7,198 nt of DNA, taken from an uncultured Leptolyngbya sp. Lineage in GTDB: Bacteria; Cyanobacteriota; Cyanobacteriia; Phormidesmidales; Phormidesmidaceae. Below, one piece after another: positions 1-5,470 of this stretch. The stretch is from positions 1-7,198 of the forward strand of contig CALBPH010000448.1 of NCBI GenBank assembly GCA_937899365.1, in the 5' to 3' direction. A program made the translations under genes and the position numbers. Numbering within the stretch: the first letter of the stretch is position 1; the number at the start of each line of letters is the position of its first letter. The notes below the pieces were generated by a model. That model worked only from the letters and a program-made list of their open reading frames with translations, searched no databases and was not told the DNA's origin.

Positions 1-1403
1 AATTAGCTACTTTTGATCCAAGCGATCCCGCTCTGAACCCCATGTGGCGTCAGGGCATGTTCGTCCTTCCCTTCATGTCACGTCTCGGTGTAACCGGGTC
101 TTGGGGCGGTTGGAGTGTGACTGGCGAAACAGGTTTTGATCCTGGTTTCTGGTCATTTGAAGGCGTTGCCCTTGCCCATATCGTGCTGTCTGGCTTGCTA
201 TTTTTGGCAGCTGGTTGGCACTGGGTTTTCTGGGATTTTGATCTTTTCTGTGACCCCCGAACTGGTGAGCCTGCTTTGGACTTGCCTAAGATGTTCGGTA
301 TTCACTTGTTCTTATCTGGTTTACTTTGCTTCGGTTTCGGGGCATTCCACCTGACAGGCGTATGGGGACCTGGCATGTGGGTATCTGACCCCTACGGTAT
401 TACCGGTCACGTCCAGCCAGTGGCACCCGAGTGGGGTCCCGCTGGATTTAACCCGTATAACGCTGGCGGTATTGTGGCACACCACATTGCGGCGGGTATT
501 GTCGGCATTGTGGCGGGTCTGTTCCACCTGACGGTGCGTCCACCCCAGCGTCTTTACAAGGCGCTGCGTATGGGTAACATCGAGACTGTGTTGTCCAGTA
601 GTATTGCTGCTGTATTCTTCGCGGCCTTTATCGTTGCCGGTACCATGTGGTACGGAAATGCAACTACGCCAGTTGAGCTATTTGGCCCCACCCGCTATCA
701 GTGGGACGGTGGTTACTATCAGCAGGAGATTGAGCGTCGTGTCCAGGCAGATATGTCTGCTGGTCTGAGCCGTGAGGAAGCCTATCAGAATATTCCTGAG
801 TAGCTCGCTTTCTATGACTATGTGGGCAACAGCCCTGCTAAGGGTGGTCTATTCCGCGTAGGTCCTATGGATAGTGGTGACGGTATTGCAACTGGTTGGT
901 TGGGCCATCCCGTCTTTACTGACGGTGAGGGTCGTGAACTTTCGGTTCGTCGTCTGCCTAACTTCTTTGAAACATTCCCTGTTGTCTTAACTGACTCCAG
1001 TGGCGTAATTCGAGCTGATATTCCATTCCGTCGTGCTGAGTCTCAGTTCAGTATTGAGCAGACTGGTGTAACCGTTTCCTTCTACGGTGGTGAACTCGAT
1101 GGCCAGACCATCCAGGACCCCGCTAGAGTGAAGCGATATGCCCGTAAGGCGCTTTTGGGTGAACCGTTTGAATTTGACCTTGAGACCATGGACTCTGACG
1201 GTGTATTCCGCTCTAGTCCTCGAGGTTGGTTTACATTTGGGCATGCAGTTTTTGCACTGCTGTTCTTCTTTGGCCACATCTGGCATGGTTCCCGGACTCT
1301 ATACCGCGACGTATTCGCTGGTGTGGATCCTGACCTCTCTCCTGAGCAGGTCGAGTGGGGCTTCTTCCAGAAGGTTGGTGACAAGTCTACCCGTGCTAGC
1401 TAA
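1..1403 (+). pseudogene. psbB: psbB, photosystem II CP47 chlorophyll apoprotein, 5'-partial and interrupted by an in-frame TAG
   Basis: CP47 is the core antenna of photosystem II, a thylakoid protein with six membrane helices that binds chlorophyll a and passes excitation to the reaction centre. The reading frame is open from the left edge (codons begin at position 3, family residue 42) to TAA at 1401-1403, giving a total of 507 residues by family numbering; the first 41 lie outside. Numbering from the family start puts histidines at 100, 114, 142, 157, 201, 202 and 216 and, after the stop, at 455, 466 and 469, which are the known chlorophyll-ligand positions. The large lumenal loop between helices V and VI is complete. 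The single defect is TAG at 801-803, between IPE and LAFYDYVG, where I recall lysine in the family. As written, translation would end in the lumenal loop and lose helix VI. A restart at GTG 822 would not give a working protein. Identity is certain; whether the gene is truly broken is not. Confidence 0.93.
801..803 (+). other. In-frame amber stop inside psbB
   Basis: TAG stands at family codon 308, in frame with open sequence before (to the window edge) and after (200 further codons to TAA). The alignment on both sides is continuous, so no indel is involved. A single A-to-T change from AAG (lysine) would explain it. The following base is C, a context that is leaky for UAG in some systems, but I see no recognised readthrough element after it. 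Confidence 0.9.
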
Positions 1404-1430
1404 TCGCTGTTATTGGGCTTTTGGCTGAAT

Positions 1431-1470
1431 AAAGAAGGCCCAGCGAAATAGTTTCGCCGGGCCTTCTTTT
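1431..1470 (+). terminator. Intrinsic terminator after psbB
   Basis: Arms GAAGGCCC (1434-1441) and GGGCCTTC (1459-1466) continue, after one A/C mismatch, into GCGAAA (1443-1448) and TTTCGC (1452-1457), with a TAG loop. Four T follow (1467-1470) and can pair with the preceding A run. It starts 28 bases after the psbB stop and separates psbB from psbT, suggesting that psbT is at least partly transcribed on its own. Confidence 0.85.
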
Positions 1471-1548
1471 GTAATAATGGTAGCTACTGGCAGCCCTTGC
1501 TGGTTTCTACAGTAACGGCGTTGTATGTTGATTGAGTAGGACTAAACC

Positions 1549-1647
1549 ATGGAAAGTGTTGCTTACATTCTGATTTTTGCCTGTGTAATTGGTACGCTAT
1601 TTTTTGCGATCGCATTTCGTGAACCCCCTAAGATTAAAAAAGACTAA
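1549..1647 (+). CDS. psbT: psbT, photosystem II small subunit PsbT
   Basis: PsbT is a single-helix subunit at the photosystem II dimer interface, next to CP47 and D1. The frame from ATG 1549 to TAA 1645-1647 encodes 32 residues, the normal length. It begins MESVAYILIF, has one hydrophobic helix (about residues 4-22) and then the characteristic FFAIAFREPP segment and a short basic tail KIKKD. An AGGA at 1538-1541 lies 7 bases before the ATG. The gene is the usual partner of psbB, 145 bases upstream, but here a strong terminator lies between them, so a promoter in 1471-1548 is expected; I see no convincing one. A HIP1 octamer (1606-1613) lies inside the gene. It ends at TAA at exactly the expected place, which argues against TAA being a sense codon in this genome. 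Confidence 0.96.
   Translation: MESVAYILIFACVIGTLFFAIAFREPPKIKKD
1606..1613. repeat. HIP1 octamer GCGATCGC
   Basis: A copy of the cyanobacterial highly iterated palindrome, here within psbT. It supports the taxonomic reading. Confidence 0.8.
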
Positions 1648-1702
1648 TCGCGTTTAAATCCCACGGTCTAGGGATAACCAACACCATGGGGAATCCAAGA
1701 CG

Positions 1703-1720
1703 CAGTTAGCAACCTAACTG
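1703..1720 (+). other. Small hairpin between psbT and nrdR
   Basis: CAGTTAG (1703-1709) and CTAACTG (1714-1720) form a 7-bp stem with a CAAC loop. The same TTAG/CTAA sequences recur in the terminator just downstream (CTAACTTC and GAAGTTAG), so the two hairpins could in principle exchange partners. No T run follows this one. Confidence 0.5.
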
Positions 1721-1733
1721 ATAGGAATGACAT

Positions 1734-1782
1734 AATAGAGGTACTAACTTCTTTGCATTTAGCGAAGTTAGCCTCTATTTTT
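1734..1782 (+). terminator. Intrinsic terminator after psbT
   Basis: Arms AATAGAGG (1734-1741) and CCTCTATT (1772-1779) enclose, with a TA bulge, a second paired segment CTAACTTC (1744-1751) with GAAGTTAG (1764-1771); the loop is 12 bases. A run of T (1778-1782) follows. It lies about 90 bases after the psbT stop and 58 before nrdR, so it likely ends the psbT transcript. Confidence 0.75.
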
Positions 1783-1840
1783 GTTTTAAGCGTGGTCTAA
1801 TGAGCGAGGCCCGCTTCACTGATTTCGGGTTTACTTGTCT

Positions 1841-2353
1841 ATGCAGTGTCCCTTCTGTCAGCACCCCAATAATCGTGTCCTCGAATCTAGATCGGCAGAA
1901 GCCGGACGTAGCATTCGTCGACGCCGGGAATGCCTTAAGTGTGATGGCCGGTTTACAACCTATGAGCGCATCGAATATGTGCCCATCACCGTGGTGAAGC
2001 GGAACGGCGATCGCGAACTATTTAATCGCTCAAAGCTGCTTAGGGGAATCATTAGAGCCTGCGAAAAAACCGGGTTAGAGGCCGCGCGACTAGAAACAGT
2101 ATTAGATAATATCGAAGCAGATTTACAACAGCGCTCTGCCAAAGAAATTGCTAGCGCCGATATTGGGGAATTGGTTCTACAACAGCTCAAACCCTTGAGT
2201 GAAGTCGCCTATGTCCGATTCGCCTCTGTCTATCGCCAATTTACCGGCATTCGTGATTTTGCCGACACCCTCAGTCACCTGCAGTCCACCGATGATGCCG
2301 CTGACACCGTGCCCTACAAAACTAACGGCAGTCGCAACGCACTGACGGTATAA
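1841..2353 (+). CDS. nrdR: nrdR, transcriptional repressor of ribonucleotide reductase genes
   Basis: NrdR is a nucleotide-sensing cytoplasmic repressor that binds NrdR boxes upstream of ribonucleotide reductase genes. The 170-residue protein has the two expected parts: an N-terminal zinc ribbon with cysteines 3, 6, 31 and 34 (CPFC and CLKC) and the GRFTTYER motif that follows it, then an ATP-cone domain (about residues 46-136) beginning at VVKRNGDRE. The length is normal for the family, with a short poorly conserved tail after ADTLSHL. I take ATG 1841 (MQCPFC, the family's usual beginning) rather than the in-frame TTG six bases earlier; neither has a clear Shine-Dalgarno. It follows the psbT terminator by 58 bases, so it probably has its own promoter. 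No NrdR box was recognised in this window. Confidence 0.96.
   Translation: MQCPFCQHPNNRVLESRSAEAGRSIRRRRECLKCDGRFTTYERIEYVPITVVKRNGDRELFNRSKLLRGIIRACEKTGLEAARLETVLDNIEADLQQRSAKEIASADIGELVLQQLKPLSEVAYVRFASVYRQFTGIRDFADTLSHLQSTDDAADTVPYKTNGSRNALTV
2007..2014. repeat. HIP1 octamer GCGATCGC
   Basis: Second copy of the cyanobacterial HIP1 palindrome, inside nrdR, in the extended context GGCGATCGCG. Confidence 0.8.
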
Positions 2354-2463
2354 GCTACCCGCCTAAGCACCCACCCATAGCGCCACCCAACCTCGCCCAC
2401 AGTCATCCACCTTGCCCCCAGAGCGTCTCAAGGTATTAGGCCAAATCAAAGGTGAAACACTCA
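2354..2463. other. Noncoding 3' region of nrdR with a C-rich tract
   Basis: No gene is visible. From about 2358 to 2419 the plus strand is C-rich and G-poor. The minus strand has four GGG runs (2396-2398, 2386-2388, 2374-2376, 2370-2372) separated by 7, 9 and 1 bases, plus GGGGG at 2415-2419, a loose G-quadruplex possibility. I found no intrinsic terminator for nrdR here. GGTGAA (2451-2456) and TTCACC (2481-2486) form an inverted repeat that spans the following promoter. Confidence 0.4.
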
Positions 2464-2492
2464 GTGACAGCGGGACTAAATTCACCTATCAT
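2464..2492 (+). promoter_or_regulatory. Probable sigma70-type promoter of rpsA
   Basis: GTGACA (2464-2469, five of six to the -35 consensus) and TATCAT (2487-2492, five of six to the -10 consensus) are spaced by 17 bases. Transcription would start around 2497-2499, exactly where a long paired RNA stem begins, giving rpsA a leader of about 315 bases. The 6-bp inverted repeat GGTGAA/TTCACC flanks the -35 and ends at the -10, so it could be an operator. Confidence 0.6.
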
Positions 2493-2496
2493 AAGT

Positions 2497-2588
2497 AGTC
2501 TTGCGAAGATTTTGTATTTTGCTAAAGTTTGGCATGGGTCTACATGTCAGTTACTCCGGTGTATTAGCATTGGTGACTTTGCAAGACT
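2497..2588 (+). promoter_or_regulatory. Structured RNA element at the 5' end of the rpsA leader
   Basis: Three nested helices can be read directly. The outer stem pairs 2497-2508 (AGTCTTGCGAAG) with 2577-2588 (CTTTGCAAGACT), 12 bp with one G-U pair. The middle stem pairs TGCTAA (2520-2525) with TTAGCA (2564-2569). The inner hairpin pairs GGCATG (2531-2536) with CATGTC (2543-2548) around a six-base loop. The predicted transcription start lies at the first base of the outer stem. I do not recognise it as a known riboswitch, 6S, SRP or tmRNA class. It could be a cis-regulator of S1 synthesis or the body of a small RNA; which cannot be told from one sequence. Confidence 0.55.
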
Positions 2589-2596
2589 CTAAGTTT

Positions 2597-2647
2597 TGAG
2601 CCTGATTTAGGCTCATATCAGTGTTTAGAATGGATTAACGTTCCATT
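2597..2647 (+). promoter_or_regulatory. Two further hairpins in the rpsA leader
   Basis: TGAGCCT (2597-2603) pairs with AGGCTCA (2609-2615) around a five-base loop, and AATGGA (2629-2634) pairs with TCCATT (2642-2647) around a seven-base loop. Neither is followed by a proper T run, so they look like leader structure rather than terminators. From 2648 to 2813 I see only short self-complementary bits (for example GACT/AGTC at 2659-2672). Confidence 0.45.
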
Positions 2648-2813
2648 TTGAAATACCTGACTACTCGGAGTCTATTAAATGAAGGGTTAACGGTAGCGCA
2701 TTTGCGTGATGCCCTGGCCTTGTTCTGAGCTAAGATCTGGATCAATGTAAGGGCGGCAACTAGACGCACAGCATGTCCACTCGATTATGGAGAAACCGTA
2801 GGAAACATCTAGC

Positions 2814-3815
2814 ATGGTCAATCTTGAAACGACACAAGCCGATATTGGTTTTACTCATGAAGACTTTGAAGCTTTATTAGATAAGTACGATTATCATTTC
2901 AATCCCGGTGACATTGTCCCAGGGACAGTTTTTAGCATCGAGCCTCGAGGCGCTCTGATTGACATTGGTGCAAAAACCGCTGCGTATTTGCCCATCCAGG
3001 AGATGTCGATCAACCGTGTCGAAGCTGCTGATGAAGTGCTTCAGTCTAATGAGACTCGTGAGTTTTTCATCTTGACAGATGAAAATGAAGATGGCCAGCT
3101 AACTCTCTCCATCCGACGCATTGAATACATGCGAGCCTGGGAACGTGTGCGTCAGTTACAAACTGAGGATGCCACGGTACGCTCTGATGTCTTTGCCACC
3201 AACCGCGGTGGTGCCCTAGTAAGAATCGAAGGCCTACGCGGCTTTATCCCTGGGTCCCACATCAGCACCCGCAAGCCTAAGGAAGACCTAGTGGGTGAAG
3301 ATTTGCCCCTGAAGTTTTTAGATGTAGACGAAGAGCGGAATCGCCTCGTCCTCAGCCACCGTCGTGCCCTGGTTGAACGTAAGATGAACGGCCTACAGGT
3401 CGGCGAAGTTGTGATTGGTGCAGTACGGTGTCTCAAGCCCTATGGTGCCTTTATCGACATCGGTGGCGTCAGCGGTCTATTACACATCTCTGAAATCTCC
3501 CATGATCACATTGATACCCCCACCTCGGTGCTCAATGTTAACGATGAGATCAAGGTGATGATTATTGACCTCGATGCAGAGCGTGGTCGAATTTCACTCT
3601 CCTCTAAGCAGCTTGAACCCGAGCCCGGCGACATGGTCAAGAACCCTGAGATCGTGTTTGAAAAAGCTGAGGAAATGGCTGAACGCTATCGCCAGCAGTT
3701 GCTGAAAGCAGCTGAGGCAGAAGCAGCCGCTGCTGCAGGTGAGGAAAGCCTAGAGGAGACAGAAGAAGTCTACACCGAGGAAGAAGAAGATCCAGCCTTG
3801 GCTGTGGCTGAGTAG
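2814..3815 (+). CDS. rpsA: rpsA (rps1a), 30S ribosomal protein S1, cyanobacterial three-domain form
   Basis: S1 binds mRNA on the small ribosomal subunit and helps translation initiation. The 333-residue protein has three S1 (OB-fold) RNA-binding repeats: about 32-100 (PGDIVPGTVFSIEPRGALID), 120-187 (RGGALVRIEGLRGFIPGSHIS) and 194-268 (PYGAFIDIGGVSGLLHISEIS). It has fewer repeats than the six-domain S1 of enterobacteria, as usual for cyanobacteria and chloroplasts. The C-terminal 45 residues are a low-complexity alanine and acidic tail, the usual variable part. ATG 2814 gives the family start (MVNLETTQADIGFTHEDF), with AGGAAA at 2800-2805 as a plausible ribosome binding site. The long structured leader suggests control at the RNA level, by inference. 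It stops at TAG 3813-3815, with a clear terminator 75 bases on. Confidence 0.97.
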   Translation: MVNLETTQADIGFTHEDFEALLDKYDYHFNPGDIVPGTVFSIEPRGALIDIGAKTAAYLPIQEMSINRVEAADEVLQSNETREFFILTDENEDGQLTLSIRRIEYMRAWERVRQLQTEDATVRSDVFATNRGGALVRIEGLRGFIPGSHISTRKPKEDLVGEDLPLKFLDVDEERNRLVLSHRRALVERKMNGLQVGEVVIGAVRCLKPYGAFIDIGGVSGLLHISEISHDHIDTPTSVLNVNDEIKVMIIDLDAERGRISLSSKQLEPEPGDMVKNPEIVFEKAEEMAERYRQQLLKAAEAEAAAAAGEESLEETEEVYTEEEEDPALAVAE

Positions 3816-3890
3816 TCAGCACTACTTCCTAAGATAGGGTTTGACACTGCTCAATGCCTCATCTGCTAACAACCTGATAATGTTTGAATC

Positions 3891-3920
3891 AAATGTGGGG
3901 CCAAGGTCCCACATTTTTTT
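3891..3920 (+). terminator. Intrinsic terminator after rpsA
   Basis: AAATGTGGG (3891-3899) pairs with CCCACATTT (3908-3916) around an eight-base loop, and the T run extends to 3920. It closes the rpsA unit and shows that an open frame running through it from TTG 3841 is not the real start of the next gene. Confidence 0.88.
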
Positions 3921-3927
3921 GGTCATA

Positions 3928-3987
3928 GGCATTACACCTATAAGCATTACACCTACAAGCATTTCACCTACAAGCATTACGCCCGTG
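3928..3987 (+). repeat. Four 15-bp tandem repeats before the HAD gene
   Basis: Units at 3928-3942, 3943-3957, 3958-3972 and 3973-3987 follow the pattern AGCATTACACCTACA with one to five differences each; the last unit is the most divergent and ends at the GTG start codon. Being a multiple of three, the array stays in frame and would read as ITPIS-like pentapeptides if translated, but it more likely is noncoding leader. Confidence 0.85.
3939..3944 (+). promoter_or_regulatory. Possible -10 element for the HAD gene
   Basis: TATAAG matches five of six -10 consensus bases and spans the junction of repeat units 1 and 2; the matching junctions further on read TACAAG. There is no good -35 at 17 bases, only the T run of the rpsA terminator. 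A start near 3951 would leave a leader of about 35 bases before GTG 3985. Confidence 0.25.
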
Positions 3988-4764
3988 GTCACTGTTACCT
4001 GTAATGGAAACGTCTTTACAGATGTCCATGCCATTTTTTTAGACAAAGATGGCACCTTAGCAAATGTTGCCGCGTACCTGAGCCAACTGGGGCATACCCA
4101 AGCTCAGTTAATGGAGCGTCAGCTACCCAATACCCATGACTTGACCCTGAGGGCTTTAGGATTCAATGACGGAGAACTGTCAGCCGCTGGGCTGTTGGCA
4201 GTGGGCAGCCGCCAAGAAACCATTATGGGCATAGCCACTGTCGCCGCCATGGTGGGTTATCCATGGGTACAGGCCATGGAGCTGGCCAGGGCTACCCTAC
4301 GCACAGCCGATCAGCAGTATTCTCCCAAAGCCGTTTACACGCCGCTTTTGCCTGGGGCGTTAGCTTTTTTAAAGCGGCTAAAACAGGCCAAGCTTAAGGT
4401 CATCATGGTATCGGCGGATTCCCAAGACAATCTTGAAACGTTTGTTCAACACCATCATCTAACCGCTTACTTTGACAAGCTACAGGGTGTAAGCAGTCAG
4501 AATCCGTCCAAACTATCTGCCGACTTTCTGCATAACGCATGTCAGACCGTCAAGCTGTCTCCGTCGCAAGGGTTAGTCATTGGTGACTCGGCTAGTGACT
4601 TACGAATGGCCGAGTCAGCCCGTGGATTTATCGGTTATTTGGGGGGATGGCACCCCACGTTGTCAGAGAGCGATATCTTAGGCAAGGACGGTGGTGCCGA
4701 CCACAGCGATCGATTGCTGGCCCATGGGTTTGCCACAGACTTTAGTCAGATCGGTCTTGAGTAA
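3985..4764 (+). CDS. HAD-superfamily hydrolase, phosphoglycolate phosphatase-like
   Basis: A 259-residue soluble protein of the haloacid dehalogenase superfamily, whose members mostly cleave phosphate esters through an aspartyl-phosphate. All motifs are present: motif I DKDGT with nucleophile Asp20 and acid/base Asp22, motif II Ser143 in VIMVSADSQ, motif III probably Lys176 in NPSKLSADF, and motif IV GDSASD with Asp201 and Asp205 for magnesium. The helical insert between motifs I and II makes it look like a subfamily I enzyme. The substrate cannot be told. I choose GTG 3985 (VVTVTCNGNVF) because the first Met codon after it is past motif I and everything upstream is repeat array or the rpsA terminator; there is no clear Shine-Dalgarno, and a start within the repeats is possible. 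It stands alone between two terminator-like structures. Confidence 0.85.
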   Translation: MVTVTCNGNVFTDVHAIFLDKDGTLANVAAYLSQLGHTQAQLMERQLPNTHDLTLRALGFNDGELSAAGLLAVGSRQETIMGIATVAAMVGYPWVQAMELARATLRTADQQYSPKAVYTPLLPGALAFLKRLKQAKLKVIMVSADSQDNLETFVQHHHLTAYFDKLQGVSSQNPSKLSADFLHNACQTVKLSPSQGLVIGDSASDLRMAESARGFIGYLGGWHPTLSESDILGKDGGADHSDRLLAHGFATDFSQIGLE

Positions 4765-4765
4765 C

Positions 4766-4791
4766 CCCCTAAAAATTGAGCCGCTTAGGGG
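4766..4791 (+). terminator. Hairpin after the HAD gene, possible weak terminator
   Basis: CCCCTAA (4766-4772) and TTAGGGG (4785-4791) form a 7-bp stem with a 12-base loop immediately after the stop codon. No T run follows, so termination would be weak; it may instead be an mRNA 3'-end stabilising hairpin. Confidence 0.4.
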
Positions 4792-4809
4792 ATGCATCAT
4801 TCCATAATT

Positions 4810-4839
4810 AAAAAAATAGAGGTAGCAAGACGCCACCTC
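4810..4839 (-). terminator. Intrinsic terminator facing left, with no annotated gene upstream of it
   Basis: On the minus strand GAGGT and ACCTC (4819-4823 with 4835-4839), extended by GC/GC after an A/C mismatch and with a five-base loop, are followed by TA and seven T (4816-4810). On the plus strand the sequence after the hairpin is not T-rich, so the signal is directional. The next minus-strand gene is dnaX, whose stop is 1.5 kb away, so this implies a transcript starting somewhere in 4840-5100. Confidence 0.6.
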
Positions 4840-4857
4840 CAAATTCAACCTTGATCT

Positions 4858-4869
4858 GCACAATTGTGC
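4858..4869. promoter_or_regulatory. Perfect 12-bp palindrome GCACAATTGTGC
   Basis: A fully self-complementary site in the gap before the repressor gene. It could bind a dimeric regulator, but no family is suggested by sequence alone. Confidence 0.35.
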
Positions 4870-4950
4870 GTTTAAGTACTCACCATTCTGTTAGGTCTGC
4901 CCAAAGATCTCAAGTGACGCCCTGTCAAAGTTGATCGAGTTATGACGCGG

Positions 4951-4993
4951 AGTGTACACCTTGGGGGCGGGGACTGACCAAGGACGGTACACT
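4951..4993. promoter_or_regulatory. Large inverted repeat upstream of the BlaI-type gene, probable autoregulatory operator
   Basis: AGTGTAC (4951-4957) is matched by GTACACT (4987-4993) and, nested inside, CCTTGG (4959-4964) by CCAAGG (4978-4983), leaving a G-rich 13-base centre. The left arm sits in its own palindrome GTGTACAC (4952-4959). The array ends 33 bases before the repressor ATG. BlaI/MecI repressors bind as dimers to dyads containing TACA/TGTA, and both outer arms carry such a core, so autoregulation is a reasonable inference. TACACT (4988-4993) may double as a -10 box, but I see no matching -35. Confidence 0.5.
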
Positions 4994-5026
4994 GGAAAGC
5001 AACGCTATTGGTTTAGAGATTAGCTG

Positions 5027-5470
5027 ATGTCGCCATTTCCATCCCATCGTCCAAGACGACTGTCATTGGGGCCGTTAGAAGCTGAGATTTTAAATATTTT
5101 GTGGGATGTGGGCACCACATCAGCGACGGTGATTCACAATCAAATTTTGGAAGATATTGATCGTGATTTAACCTATTCGTCAGTAGCCACCGTACTCAGG
5201 CGATTGGAATCTAAGGGTTGGATTGCTAAGCGACGGGTAGGCCGGGCCTATCATTGGGAGCCATTACTTTCGGCAGACAGTGCCAAAATCCTGAAGTCCC
5301 ACGAACATCTGCAGCAGTTTTTAGCGGCAAGCAACCCTGATATTGTGGCGGCTTTTGCCGATACCCTCGACCAGTCCAGTCTGGATCAGCTAGAAGCCAT
5401 TACCCAACGAATTCAGGCCGCACGGCGCACCCAGACATCACGCAAAAAGGGGCAGAGAAAACAGCCATGA
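5027..5470 (+). CDS. BlaI/MecI/CopY-family transcriptional repressor
   Basis: A 147-residue DNA-binding protein. The winged-helix domain covers about residues 12-82: LGPLEAEILNILW is the family's typical first helix, LTYSSVATVLRRLESKGW (48-65) contains the recognition helix, and KRRVGRAYHWEP is the wing. The rest (about 85-147) matches the family's helical dimerisation region and ends in a basic tail. In staphylococci, repressors of this family are cut when a BlaR1/MecR1 membrane peptidase senses beta-lactam. Here the following gene encodes an M56 peptidase and overlaps by 4 bp, so the two form an operon and very likely one pathway; the signal is unknown. The name does not imply resistance: no beta-lactamase gene is visible in the window. 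ATG 5027 gives a normal family start; a ribosome binding site is not obvious. The inverted repeat upstream suggests autorepression. Confidence 0.9.
   Translation: MSPFPSHRPRRLSLGPLEAEILNILWDVGTTSATVIHNQILEDIDRDLTYSSVATVLRRLESKGWIAKRRVGRAYHWEPLLSADSAKILKSHEHLQQFLAASNPDIVAAFADTLDQSSLDQLEAITQRIQAARRTQTSRKKGQRKQP

Noticed and set aside
822..1403. The second psbB piece as an independent gene starting at GTG 822
   Set aside because: It is the direct continuation of CP47 from residue 315 in the same frame; no start context, and CP47 fragments are not known as separate genes.
1835..1840. TTG 1835 as the start of nrdR
   Set aside because: ATG two codons later gives the standard MQCPFC start of the family.
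2501..2528. TTGCGA-16-TAAAGT as an rpsA promoter
   Set aside because: Weaker than GTGACA-17-TATCAT just upstream and it would start transcription inside the paired RNA element.
2773..2880. Short ORF overlapping the rpsA start
   Set aside because: It is out of frame with rpsA, has no recognisable sequence and reads through the conserved S1 coding region; chance is enough.
3841..3984. N-terminal extension of the HAD protein from TTG 3841
   Set aside because: It would run through the rpsA intrinsic terminator and the tandem repeats, and the added sequence has no family counterpart.
3822..4055. Minus-strand frame through the 15-bp repeats
   Set aside because: Its repeated MLVGV-like sequence is only the reverse reading of the tandem array and it overlaps the rpsA terminator and HAD motif I region.
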